The notes under the pieces are model-generated. The model did no database searches, was not told the DNA's origin, and saw only the letters and a program-made list of their open reading frames with translations. A stretch of DNA of 64,000 nucleotides from Spongilla lacustris (lineage: Eukaryota > Porifera > Demospongiae > Spongillida > Spongillidae). Location: assembly GCA_949361645.1 (NCBI GenBank), contig OX442434.1, forward strand, positions 248,001 through 312,000, in the 5' to 3' direction. Each line of letters starts with the position of its first letter. Positions within the stretch are counted from its first letter, which is position 1. Below are positions 29,770 to 40,933 of the stretch, one piece after another. The position numbers and the translations under genes were made by a program.

Positions 29770-32700
29770 TCAGAACCATTCCAGGGAGAAATGTATAACT
29801 CCAATGAGTGCCCCCAGTACAAACAGGAACACCATGATGTACTTGAGATGGATCGGAACTCCCACCAACTTGGCCTGGGGAAAAGGGTAGCCAGGAAATC
29901 TTCACTTTGTGAAAAAGTAACATCAGAAAGTTGTACCAGCTTACAGTATATTTGGTGGATTGGGTATAGAGAAGGAATGAGTCCAAGGTCTCCTGGGGTG
30001 TGTCCGAGTAGGTGTAGGGACGCGTGGCTATCTCCAGTCCTAGCCTTCTTAGTCTCCGACATGCTCTTGTCACTCTGGCAGCCTTGCAAAGGGGGAGAGG
30101 GATAAGTGATGGTGGCAGGGTGGTGATGGCCAGGATGGAGTGAGGAAAGTGATCCCGCCCTGCCAACATGACCATTACAATAACTAACCTGCACTGTTGG
30201 CAGAACTATGACGGTGGACCATTGGATCACATTGCACACAGCAATCACTATGTTTAGAGGTGTGTAAGGGGGATTTGTGACTTCAATGCTCTGACAAGCT
30301 GAGGGGGGAGGGGGGAGGATGCAGGACAAATACAGAAGTGAAATCATTGAAATATACTGAATGCTCACAGCTCACATGCTATCAATCCAGTCACTTGTAT
30401 GTATAGACACAGAGATACCATTGTGGCTAACTGTCCATTCAGTGATTGGATGAATTCGTATGTATGACGAATGTCCTGGGCAATGGTACATGTTGGTGAT
30501 GGTGTAGGAGCAAGTGTAAGTGGTGAGACAAAGCCACTACCTTCACAGCCACTTCAAGGGTGTGTGTCTTGGTCCTGACCCTGTCCATAATACTTCTGAT
30601 GAAGAAGATTATGAGCTGGCATTGGGTACAGTAGTTGATCACCACTGAAGTGTAGAAGAGATCGAAGAACACAAACCCCACCACTGCACTGGACACTAGC
30701 ACGTAACGAGTAGCGATGTTTGTGGTTGACCTAAATGAAAGTGGATAGTGATGTCATTGTAGTTCTTCTGAGGTGTGGAAACCATGGTTAGGTAGCGAGG
30801 ATGAGAGGGAAAGTAGGAAGCTGGTCATTAATAACTTTAAACACAGCACTGGTGTTTTTCAGTAACCCAATCATTCCCCCATGATATCGCAGTCCTTTCA
30901 GATGGTACTCACTCCTGCCTTACCCAAAGTATTTCCCATGAAACCATACAATGGTGGTATTTGGATTGAGCAGTTCAAGACTGTACATCCTTCCAATGTT
31001 GGCAATTGTGAAGACAATGATCCACACAGCTCCCAGTACAAGGAACAACCTAGTTAGTACAAGTTAAAAATACTTTGAAAATACACACAGATTGTTTTAC
31101 AGTAGAAGCCGCTTAATGTCAACCACGTCTAAAAATTGACAATACACGTCAGATTGTGTAGGTGTACATTATGCATATTGACCTTGCTCGTACCCAGACT
31201 GCGGAAAGACTACATCTGGGAAAGTGACTGACTAACCATAGAAAATCCTTCCAGAAATTTTTTTAATAACCGCAGTAATGCAGCTTATGTATATCCACGT
31301 ACCTGCACTTAAGTGACTTAACATTGAATAACCAAAATGGACCACGTTTGTACAGCTGTACTTAATGGTAATGTGATGGATAAACTTGGGAGTTGAAGCA
31401 CTGAAGGAGAAGCCAATTCAAAACTTTGTTAGGGCACTTAGAGGCCATGTGATGTTGCCAATGGTGAGGTTTACATTGGAGCCACCCAAAATTAGTTCAA
31501 TGACTCAGCATACATAGTGTGCAGTAGTTCTTTACATAGATGTAGCAGAGGCATTGAATCTAATTTTAGGTAGTCGTATGTAAATCTCGAATTTACATTT
31601 TCTACACCAAAGGTGTTTTATAACAGTTCCTGGTGTACATCACACGGATTTTCGTTCCCAGACCCTTGTGCAGAGCATAGTGGTAATTGCAGCTGTGACA
31701 TTAGAGGGTCTGGGTACGAGACTGGCACATGCGTCATCGTACCAGAACACATCACATCATTGTACGTGTCACACATTGACTTGTTTGTGTCACTGTGCAC
31801 TACGAACATGGTTCATAGGTGCAACCTTTAGGACCACCTAAGACCTTACATGTAGCTATTGACACACTGACCAATCAGAATACGACATGCTGACCCTTTG
31901 CAGTTGCATAATAATTACATGTGAATGGCATCACACTGAAGGGGAAAGGTTATTTGGCATCTATTCAAGACTCAAGAGAATCAGGTGATGGAAAGCTATA
32001 GCTTTTAGACAACTTGGATCCGTACAAGTCTCGAGACTGGTCCTCCATGATGGTGGTGGCAACAACACTAGCCACACCCACTGCAAAGGTTATGCATGTG
32101 TCAAAAAGGATGCAGATTATCTGCGGACGAGACATCCTGGTTATGTTAGTTGCCACGGGCCAAAAAAAAAAAGAAACATCGTTTGTACGTGACCAAACAT
32201 TGACAATAAATGTATACAATAACGAGATGGTCCGAAATGAATGGATCTGTTACATGTACCTCTGACATTACACGTCAGTTTACATTACTAGTAGGATAGC
32301 ATGCCAAAGGCATGCGCAGACAGGAAAGATTAGGGCTTTAAGGCTTAGGGTCCAAGGCGCGAAGCACCGAATACGCTGACACCATATCTGGGGTCAAACT
32401 GCACCCGCGGTGCTCTCCAGACACTCTTCGTTGCATCAAACGGGTCGCACTAAAAAAATTTGATCCAGCTCGTCCCCAGTCCACTTCATGGACGAGGCGC
32501 CTTTGGCACCATACTGCGCACTTTGCACGCTACACTTATCACCTAAGGGTTGACATTAAGCAGCTTCTACTGTATTATGCAGATCAAGACAAGCAAACAA
32601 TATGGAGATAATCACACATTGCTAATTATGCGCACGTGATAAGCTTACCTTAATAATACGATAAGCTAATCTTAATGTGATAAGCTTATCATATTAAGCT

Positions 32701-35637
32701 AAACTTAATACTTATCTTAATAAGCTTACCTTAATAATTTGATAAGCTTCTTCTGTCCTGCCTTCACATGCTGAGTGGAGTAACTCAGGAAGACCTGCAC
32801 GCGAAGATACACATATGCCAGTGGAGCTAGGGTCATGACCAATAATGCCTCACAGTTTCCATCATGGAGCTGAGATGTTCAGGCTCCCTAAAACGAAACA
32901 CGTACACACCCCACAGATAGGCTCCTAGCAACAGGGAGTCAGGCAGTAGCTCAGAGCTGAGCAACTTATTGGTGCAAGTGATGGTGCTATAAGGGTTTTT
33001 AATCTACAGAGGGACAAGGGCAGAGGTCAGTAATTAGATGAGCCATAGAATAATCTATGGATAATAATCTATGGATGAGCTGAAGATACACCACCACAAG
33101 TCAGGGGGTTGGCAGGGGTGGGGGTTTCGGCCAGCCACGCAAATGGTTGACCATGTTGATATATTCATGGTTCCTAAGCCTAATTAGGGGATGTAATCTA
33201 CAATTGAAAAGCGTTTCCCTTACAAATTTTGCTTGGTACAGTGAGTAAGGGGGGATTTGCTATTTTAAGTATCTTATGTTCTACCCACAAGCCCCTCCTT
33301 CAAACAGTATGTAAAGGGTACATGCAGGTTTACAAAGCATGTTAATCAAGAAAAAAAGCATTTGAATTAGTGATAAATTTAGAGGAGGCTTCTACATTAG
33401 TGAGTAAAAAGAAAAACAGCGGACATAAGGTTGGCTACTGTCCAGCATGGAAGCAGCAGTATCCGTGGGTAGTCAGTAGAACAAGTTGATGGTTCTGTGA
33501 TAGGGCTTCTTTGTGAACTTTGCAGACTGCAAAATGCCACTGAAGTTGAACAAAGCAAACCTTGTGTATGGACATCTGTACCCTGCACTTCTCTTTGCGT
33601 TGAGCGCCACAGACAATCAAAAATGCATATGGTAGCTTTGCTACAACAAGGAAGTGATGCAGGAACGAGTGCAGATGAATCACAGAGAAGATTGTCTACT
33701 GGCTAGCTAAAGAAGAGGTTGCCATCTTTACCAAGTACGAATCCTTGTTGCGCCTGGTACAGAGCCTTGGGTGTACGTACATACATAAAAGATATTTGTA
33801 TACATACAACTATTATCACCCTTGTGCACCATGGGAACAAAACAGTGCATTTTGCTCCTGCACACATACATGTACAACTACATGTATGCACAATTTATAC
33901 AAATTGAATTAATACCATGAGTGATGCACGTACATGTACTAGGCAACTCCCTCGTTTCAATTGTGGATTACGCCCCCTAATTAGGCTTAGATAGCAGGTA
34001 CACATGTTAACACAACCACTGTCACCATGAATATATCAACATGGTCAACCACAATTACAGCTGGCTGAAACCCTGGAGGGCAGGGGTGGGTAGGGGGTGG
34101 GTAGGGGGTGGTGCACCCATGAATACACTTACAACAGTTCTGAAAAAGCACGTAGATATCTGAGCAATCATTGTGTACAGAAGGAGCAGGAAGAATGTAG
34201 TGGGATAGACAAAGTTGACTATTTTGATAAAGAAGGGTTGTTCAAGGTCCTGACTGGATGCAAGAAACCGTCGCCAGCCAAGCTTGTTTATAAATCAGGT
34301 TGAAAAAAGATAACAGTTTAAATAATAATGATAATAAGAGTCCCTCCCTTCCCCTCCCCTTCCCCTTCCCTTCCCTCCCCTTCCCCTCCCCTTCCCTAGT
34401 CAGCCCTATGGATAGAGGACACACACCATCACCTTTCAGGTAAAAGCATCTTAAAAACAGAGCCCCACTTATGATAGTACCCCTCCCTCCCTCTCCTCCC
34501 CTCCCTCCCTCTCCTCCCCTCCCTCCCTCTCTACCCCTCCCTCCCTCTCCTCCCCTCCCTCCCTCTCTACCCCTCCCTCCCTCTCCTCCCCTCCCTCCCT
34601 CTCCTCCCTCCCTCTCCTCCCCTCCCTCCCTCTCCTCCCCTCCCTCCCTCCCTCTCCTCCCTCTCCACCCCTCCCTCCCTCTCCACCCTTCCCCTAGCCT
34701 TACCAACTTAAGGAGCAATAAGTAAGGATTCAGGACAGTACTTTTGCATCTCTCAAGTGCCTGAGTCATGTGACGGCTATCATCTGTAGGGCGCTGGAAG
34801 GAAAGGGGACCACCCCAGGGGGTAATAATATGATGGGCCACCCCAGGGGGTAATAAAGGGGACCATATGATGGGCCACCCCAGGGGGTAATAATATGATG
34901 GACCAGCACCCCAGGGGGACCATATGATGGAGGGGTAATACTGCACTATGTGGATGTGCAACATTTTAAGCTGTGCAGAAGCCTGGCAATAGCTGCTTGT
35001 GTGACCAGGCAGTATGACAGTCCGCACTACTCAACCATTATGACAAAAGCCAACTGTTAATTTCGGTATATACAACGTATTCAGATGTCTTAAGCAGCTT
35101 GTTTTCTGTACATATTTGCACGCGTTGGTAGATTCAAACATGAATAGGCCATTCACTAGTGTTTCATGAGTTTCAAAACTTTGCCCCCTGTGACCTGGGA
35201 CAGCCATGACATTCGTAGCGAGCTTGGTGCCCACCAGTCCATATGGTATTGTAGTATTGAGCAAAGCGGGTGGGGACTAAAGCAATGCCACACGTACCTC
35301 CACAGTTACGTAGCCCTCGTCTCCATAACTGTAGCGGCCGTCAATAATTCCGCCTGAGTGCTGCCGACTGTTAACATCGCTCTCCGAGCCTCCGATGGTG
35401 CTGGTGTGGTTGTCCGTTCCTAAAACCGACCCGTACACGTACGATCCTCTTGATCCGCGACGACTACTTTGAGAAGATGCCAACAACGTGTTTACAATAG
35501 AATCGGTAGTCCCTGTACTGTCTATCACCTGTGGAATTAGGCTACGACAGCGTACTAGAACGGCATGCAAGCGATGGCCTATTATGATTCACATACCTCG
35601 CGTCCACAGCTGCTTCTGCAGTGACTGCACCGCTCAT
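29770..35637 (-). CDS. GR-like 7TM receptor paralogue 5 (complete, 12 exons)
   Basis: Twelve exons with consistent phases: 35597-35637, 35298-35517, 34704-34793, 34133-34282, 32854-33003, 32730-32794, 30924-31049, 30541-30730, 30376-30475, 30189-30298, 29945-30082, 29770-29874. Total 1485 bp, 494 aa. Residues 1-87 form a Ser/Gly-rich N-terminus; 88-117 hold CKSTVLNPYLLLLKL. TM1 is about 136-160, TM2 184-205, TM3 240-262, TM4 291-315 followed by CTQCQLIIFFIRSI, TM5 356-377, TM6 392-414 and TM7 469-490. The tail ends SLEWF. Order, spacing and very short tail fit the insect chemoreceptor (GR/OR) superfamily, by pattern recognition only. It is separated from the other four copies by three unrelated genes but lies on the same strand. 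It starts 163 bp from the divergent TMEM223, so the two may share a promoter. Introns hold a pogo-like element and a hAT-like remnant. Confidence 0.68.
31100..32572. mobile_element. pogo/Tigger-like non-autonomous DNA transposon
   Basis: Terminal inverted repeats of about 25 bp begin CAGTAGAAGC and share CTTAATGTCAACC, with one mismatch. TA dinucleotides flank both ends (31098-31099, 32573-32574), a TA target duplication. Terminal CAGTAGAA and TA duplication suit the pogo/Tigger branch of Tc1/mariner. No transposase frame is present, so it needs a helper. It sits in the intron between exons 6 and 7 of 7TM paralogue 5, and a second element is nested in it. Confidence 0.75.
31460..31625. mobile_element. 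MITE-like element, copy 2 (nested)
   Basis: Shares AATCTAATTTTAGGTAGTC and the GGTGTTTTATAAC end with the element at 8862-9071, with a shortened left end. It lies inside the pogo-like element, so it inserted later or travelled with it. Confidence 0.65.
33420..33800 (+). pseudogene. hAT-type transposase remnant with TTF-like zinc finger
   Basis: Frames shift, but the plus strand reads SGHKVGYCPAWKQQYPWVV, then IGLLCELCRLQ, a C-x-S-LCVERHRQSKMH block and WLAKEEVAIFTKYESLL. This order (aromatic-W, CxxC, H-x-S-x-x-H, then WLAKEE) is that of ZNF862-like/hAT transposase-derived proteins. Antisense within an intron of 7TM paralogue 5. Too short and broken to work. Confidence 0.55.
34340..34690. repeat. 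CCCTCC-rich low-complexity array
   Basis: Tandem CTCCCCTCCCTCC units between exons 3 and 4 of 7TM paralogue 5. Purine-rich on the gene strand, so not a polypyrimidine tract. Confidence 0.9.
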
Positions 35638-35800
35638 GTCAAATCTGACCGCTTTTTGTAGTAGTCTCGTAGGCTCCTACGCAGACGTACTACTACATAC
35701 AATATATATACATGTATACATGTACAATGATATATGATAGACCATAAAAATAATCGCAAAATAAAAGTAATGGTTAATAACTTCGAGGAATTGTGTACCT
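35638..35800. promoter_or_regulatory. Probable bidirectional promoter
   Basis: 163 bp between the divergent starts of 7TM paralogue 5 and TMEM223. Inferred from spacing. Confidence 0.5.
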
Positions 35801-36463
35801 ATGTCAAGGTATGTCCAGGAAGAATCGAAGGATTTTATTCAAACTTCCGCTTTTCCACATACTAGACACATCATTAAATTCTGTCGCCGCCACCAGCACA
35901 GCACAGGAAGGTCGGAACAGGTTCTGCTGTTTGAAAACCAAACCCTAAAGCCACGTTACTTTTTGGCTATTGGTATAGTATCTGGCATCCAACTGGTATT
36001 GTGGTCGTATCTTTCGTATTTCGCATTAACACAGTTGGGAGCAGAAAAGAAATGCAACAGCGATGACCCGTGCACCAAAAATGGTGGAAAACGCGACAAG
36101 CAATCACACTCGTGGGCTCTTTCGCTTAAATGGAGAGCGTTCTTCTCGACTTTGGCATTAGGAACAGGCATCTTCTTCACAACCACCGCCTGCCTGTATC
36201 CACTTCGAATGGTTCACAAACTATACTTCTTGCCTTCTACTAACGCTATTCAGCTTCTTACCTACACTCCTCTGGGTACTATGCGGTCTGTTGAAGTGCC
36301 GCTAACGCGAGTCTTTTGTAATGGAAGCCGGACTTCCAACAGGACCCACGTCGCACTGAAAGCTCAGGGTTATCCAATGTACTTCCTTGTTGACAGGACG
36401 CAAGGGCAGTTTCCCGTACCACGCACCTTTGACGTGTTAGTAGGTTCACGCAGAAGAATGTAA
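35801..36463 (+). CDS. TMEM223: TMEM223 homologue, mitochondrial inner-membrane protein
   Basis: Single-exon frame of 220 aa. After a basic N-terminus, likely a mitochondrial targeting signal, comes VLLFENQTLKPRYF, then TM1 (GIVSGIQLVLWSYLSYFAL), a polar loop, TM2 (FFSTLALGTGIFFTTTACLY) and a soluble C-terminal part. That part has LLTYTPLGTMRSVEVPL, an FCNG turn and YFLVDRTQGQFPVPRTFD. The pattern LLFE...RF, two membrane helices, T-hAPFG-like strand and hFLLD-G-FP-Fd is that of TMEM223. TMEM223 is a relative of TMEM70 and TMEM186 acting in cytochrome oxidase (COX1) biogenesis. No intron is needed, unlike every neighbour. The first ATG is used; it lies 163 bp from the divergent 7TM gene. Confidence 0.8.
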   Translation: MSRYVQEESKDFIQTSAFPHTRHIIKFCRRHQHSTGRSEQVLLFENQTLKPRYFLAIGIVSGIQLVLWSYLSYFALTQLGAEKKCNSDDPCTKNGGKRDKQSHSWALSLKWRAFFSTLALGTGIFFTTTACLYPLRMVHKLYFLPSTNAIQLLTYTPLGTMRSVEVPLTRVFCNGSRTSNRTHVALKAQGYPMYFLVDRTQGQFPVPRTFDVLVGSRRRM

Positions 36464-36553
36464 CGACACAACTAATACTGTGTGTGAGGGCTATTGAAGA
36501 AAACTATCATGCACATGTAAAGCATCTGGGAGTTTGTCATAACAGTGTTGTAT

Positions 36554-37392
36554 TCAATGAGTGATGTGATGTAGAGTCTCCAGAACAGGGGCGAGAGGGA
36601 GCAGCAGAGAGGGAGGTCTGAGTGATACACTAGAGTCTATTAGCTTCTGTGTCATGGTCACCAGCCTAAGAGAAAGACAACATGGTGGTTTTACAAATGC
36701 ACCCTACAAGATAGCCACATGAACATACATTTAAGGCATCACTTTACATACAAGGTGCTTATAATGGAGAAAAAGAAAAAGCTACATTTTAGTATAGTAA
36801 GCTACACTTTAGTATAGTAAGCTGCAACAAGGATTTTTTGGTGATACACCTCTTCCCTACAACTTCATTTATCATCTCTGCTTTTCAAAACTTGCAGTGA
36901 TGCTTGTATATGTATTCTGAAGCTTGCAAGTATAAATAGCACACATTGTCATCGCTTGTACTGCTTTGTCTAGCATTGAACCCAGCATGTACATCTCCCC
37001 TAAGTAATATAAACACACCAAAATCTATAGAACAACACAATAGAAACATGTCTAGCATTTTTATATGTGCTTTAATAAAAGAAGTCTACACATAACCAAG
37101 GCATGTTGTCAAGATACAGAAGGTCAACACAGATACAGCTCACCATCTCTGCAGGTCTGAACTCAATCTTGGATGGTGGCCTGACTCATCAGTAGAGCAG
37201 CTAGCCTTCAGGTCCTTAAAGACTCCCTCTATCTCCTTCTTGTACTCTGCCACTGGTCCTCCCACTGTGCTAACACATTGCTGGGAACAAGGTACAAAAG
37301 TTATCACATGTCTGTGACTGCATTGATGCTATATGCACTTGGCCCCAGGCCAGTACTTAGTTATTGTAACCATATGTCCCTCATGACATATG

Positions 37393-37426
<34 letters not shown>

Positions 37427-38551
37427 TAGTAATGTACAAGTGTTAAGTATGAATTTCCATTTCCACCCCACACATTTTACACACACCTTCACTATTCACA
37501 CTACTATCTACACATCTACCCACCCACAAGCTCACATGCAACAGTGCGGTCTGGTGGGCTATGTATCTGTGAGAGGAGCTCGTCTGCACATCGGACTTCA
37601 GCTGGTGAGCCATTGTCAGGAGATTGTTTAGTGCCGCCATGTGAGCAAAGTAGTCTGGGGAGGAGGGAGGTATTATGCAACCATGTAGGGGAACATACCA
37701 AAGAGACATTACCATCCAGTGTAGGACTGGCCGTCTGCCATAACTGAGGGTCTGTTTCCTGGAGGTACTGTTCCACTCGGGGAAATAGGCTTGCTATGCC
37801 TGTTCTTCTGAGGTAGTCCTGGGTGGGTGGATGATTGTATTGTGTGCATGTGTTATCCTCATGACAGGGTAACAAACCTCCAAGGTTTCTTTGTAGTTCA
37901 GTCTAAGCAGTACATCATTCGCCTGTTGCATCACAGATAAGGCTCTGGTTCTGAAATCATGCTCAAATGACACCTTCCGCCTTGGGTCAGCCTCTTCCTG
38001 AAGCAGTAGTACATGGGTACTGTGCACCTTACCCCATAGTACCTCTGCCCCACATGACACCTTACCCCATAGCACCTCTGCCCCCCCAAATGACACCTTA
38101 CCCCATTGCACCTATGACCCAAATGGCACTCTATAGGCGATAAGGGCAATGGAGTATCTCTATAGGCGATAAGGGCAATGGAGTATCTCTATTCTAACAA
38201 CCAGAGTGCAAGACCATCTGCGCGCGCACGTGACTAGCAGGACCTAACACAACTGTACTGTACAAGATGGTGATCTTGGTACCCTGATCTTACCTTCTGT
38301 GAACTGGAGAGTATAAGAATGTCCAGCTGAAGACAAAGGGCCATCACCTCCGCCGCAATCTCTTGAGAAGCGTACACGGAAACCCACAGTGGTTCGTCCA
38401 ACTGAACAATCACTGGATTAAATAGGTATTAAGTCTATGTACCGCCATTCTTTGCTGTAGTATCAAGCACACCTTGATAGGAGTCGTCATATGGGTAAGG
38501 ACAGCAAAGCGGCTTGGGAGCTAATGGAAGCACTTTCACCTGTTGCTGCAT
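36554..38551 (-). CDS. Unrecognised helical protein, seven exons
   Basis: Exons join with matching phases. The first (to 38551) reads MQQQVKVLPLAPKPLCCPYP. Next are about 38300-38412 (LDEPLWVSVYASQEIAAEV), 37880-37999 (ALSVMQQANDVLLRLNYKE), 37711-37820 (DYLRRTGIASLFPRVEQYL), 37528-37655 (MAALNNLLTMAHQLKSDVQ), 37152-37280 (VAEYKKEIEGVFKDLKASC) and a last one ending TLHHITH then TGA at 36554. About 265 aa, mostly amphipathic helix after a Pro/Cys/Tyr-rich start, with no membrane segment or signal peptide. It looks like a small subunit of a larger complex, but I cannot name a family. It starts 106 bp from the divergent SR-factor gene. Confidence 0.6.
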
Positions 38552-38656
38552 TTTGTTTGTCTCCTCGTGCCCCGCTTGCGTGCACTAATTAATAGTATTA
38601 TTCCGGCATTATATTAATATTAATACAATAATAGTGTAAAACGTGGCAGCGGAACA
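38552..38656. promoter_or_regulatory. Probable bidirectional promoter
   Basis: About 105 bp between the divergent starts of the helical protein and the SR factor. AT-rich centre (AATTAATAGTATTATT). Inferred from spacing. Confidence 0.5.
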
Positions 38657-39535
38657 ATGGCGGCTACTCAATTGTTTGTTGGACGCCTGCCTCGAAATAC
38701 TCGGTCCAGAGACATGGAGGACATTTTCTATCGCTACGGGAAGATGACGCGGTGTGACATAAAGCAAGGTGATACCAATTCCGTTGGCGTATATTTAACA
38801 ATTGTTACCTTCCATTGTTCCTGTCCAGGCCTTAAAATGGGTAAGTTACAATTGTTGTTTTTTTTTTTTTGGCCCCCTCGAATCTTTGTTCACGTCTGTT
38901 ATATAGCATATGGCTTTATTGAGTACGAAGACAAAAGAGACGCGGAAGTAAGTTTAATATCGGTTCTAGATTGTGCACAGCTCTTTTTATGTCGCACCAG
39001 TACCGTCTCCTCATAATCTTTGTCTCTCTTCCGTGATGCGATCCCTTTTCATCAGGCAGCCACGTAGCTACCATTGCTGTTGCCACCCTACCTTGTCTGT
39101 GTGGTACCGCCTTTTGCCATGCTAACACTGCCCTACCACCACACTACCATTGCTTCTACCAGCGATGATGCGGGCTCCCGGCCTAGCCACATGCCTCGAT
39201 GAGACACCTTGCCCCTGCCAAATCCCCTTAGCCTCACGCATCCTCACCTTTCTACCTGCTGTTCCCCTTGCCTTATACCCCTCTCTACCTCATTGTGGGC
39301 CACCAGGAGAAGTGGGTTAGCTTGTGGCCTTGTGGCCTCAGTGAGCAGTTTGTTGTCCACCAGAGCGGATCAACTTTGTGCATGTAAAATGAATTTTAAA
39401 AATGGTTACTATTAATAGTTACTCCTAGCTTATTGTATGATCACTGCATGCGTGTGTATCTGTCAGGGATCTACTGCTCCCACCCACTGGTTTGCCCCTA
39501 ATTTGACAAACCCACCTCCTGTTGCAGTAAATCCC

Positions 39536-39585
<50 letters not shown>

Positions 39586-40572
39586 TGTGTATGTGTGCTA
39601 CATTTTTGCTTTAGACCTCTTCCATGTTTTATGCGTCTGACTTGATTTTAATTAATTCCTATTATTATTGTGCTCTACTTACTAATAAGATTGCTGTGGC
39701 AGTACTAGAATGAATCATTTTGTTTGTCCCTATGGTAATCAGTTGTGTGTAACATTGCTCTGTTTTATGCCAGGATGCCATCAGAGGTGAACATGGCAGA
39801 GATTTCATGGGAACGAAGATAGTGGTTGAGTGGGCCAGAGGACCCAGGGACAGGGTGAGATGGATAAAGGCATGGGATAAAATGAGGGCGTGAGGCAGTG
39901 GATGGATGGCTGGGTGAGATCTACTTGGTTGAATGCTTGTGACAGTGGATGAGGGCATGGATAGTGGGAGAGGGGACTAGAGTGTCCGGCGACAGGGTGG
40001 GACAACGAGGGAGGGCATGAGATGGTGGAAGAGTGGGTGAGTAGTTGAGTGCATGTGGCATTGGTTGATTAGGCTGGAGGACCTCGAGGGACAGTGCATG
40101 TGGCATTGGTTGATTAGGCTGGAGGACCTCGAGGGACAGTGCAGGTTAATATGCCTTGAAGATCTTGTGTAAACTGTTTTTCAGTTTGAACCAAAAGAAA
40201 GAGATGTCAGAAAGAGGGATGACTTCAGCAGGAGAGGCGACGACTTCAACAGGAGAGGGGATGACTTCCATAAGAAAGAATTTGGCAATGGCAAGTTCCT
40301 GAAATTATGCCTCTCCCTATTGCTGCATCACTGAAGGTTCCTTTGCAGGTTCCTATGAGAGAAGGTCTCACTCACGTAGCCCGCCACGCTACAGGGAGGC
40401 CCCAAGACCAGCAGGACCTAGATCTATCTCTCCCGAGCACAGAAGGGGGGAGGATGACTTCAGGAGGCAGAGTGGCCGAGGAGGAGGGGGAGGAGGAGGT
40501 GGTGTGCGAGGTAACAGGGACGAGAGAATGATGCGCCATTCACGCAGTATTAGTCCCAGAGCCAGGTACTGA
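38657..40572 (+). CDS. SR splicing factor with one RRM (SRSF4/5/6-like RRM1)
   Basis: Five exons keep frame: 38657-38768, 38907-38947, 39774-39854, 40185-40290, 40349-40572, giving 187 aa. The RRM (about residues 4-75) has RNP2 LFVGRL and RNP1 YGFIEYED, then DAIRGEHGRDFMGTKIVVEW and the ARGPR end typical of SRSF4/5/6 and SRSF1-type RRMs. The tail has repeated DDF-RRGDDF units, then RS dipeptides (RRSHSRSPPRY, HSRSISPRARY) and a poly-Gly stretch. It should bind exonic enhancers and recruit spliceosome parts in the nucleus. There is no second RRM, so it is not a full SRSF1 or SRSF4 ortholog. The intron at 40291-40348 uses a GC donor (aatg/gcaagt). The 826-bp intron 3 is the longest and could hold a regulated poison exon as in other SR genes, though none is visible. 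Confidence 0.8.
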
Positions 40573-40933
40573 GACATAGGCAGTGCTCAAATCCTCTTTT
40601 TAAAAAATAAAATTAAACTGATGCACACACACACACACACATTGCTTATAACTAGGTTTTTTTTTCTGACATACATGTTGCATGTTTTCAAATACAGAAA
40701 TGCAATGTTCTTGTACAGCACAAAACTTATAATATTATGCACAATGAGCTCTCTACATCACTAGCAAACATTTCATACACAAACACTCTACATGCATATG
40801 CGTTCAGATGAGTACAGATATATATTCACATCACCACAGTAGAGTTCAAACCTAATAGTGACTGCTGTATAGGATAAGAGCACAATGACAAGGGAAACAC
40901 AAAGGCAGTATCAGTTAAGTCTCACGGTTGCCT
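40573..40933. other. 3' spacer between convergent genes
   Basis: Between the ends of the SR factor (+) and myosin VII (-). Contains AAAATAAAATTAAA at 40605 and a short CA run; likely shared 3' UTR sequence. Confidence 0.5.
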
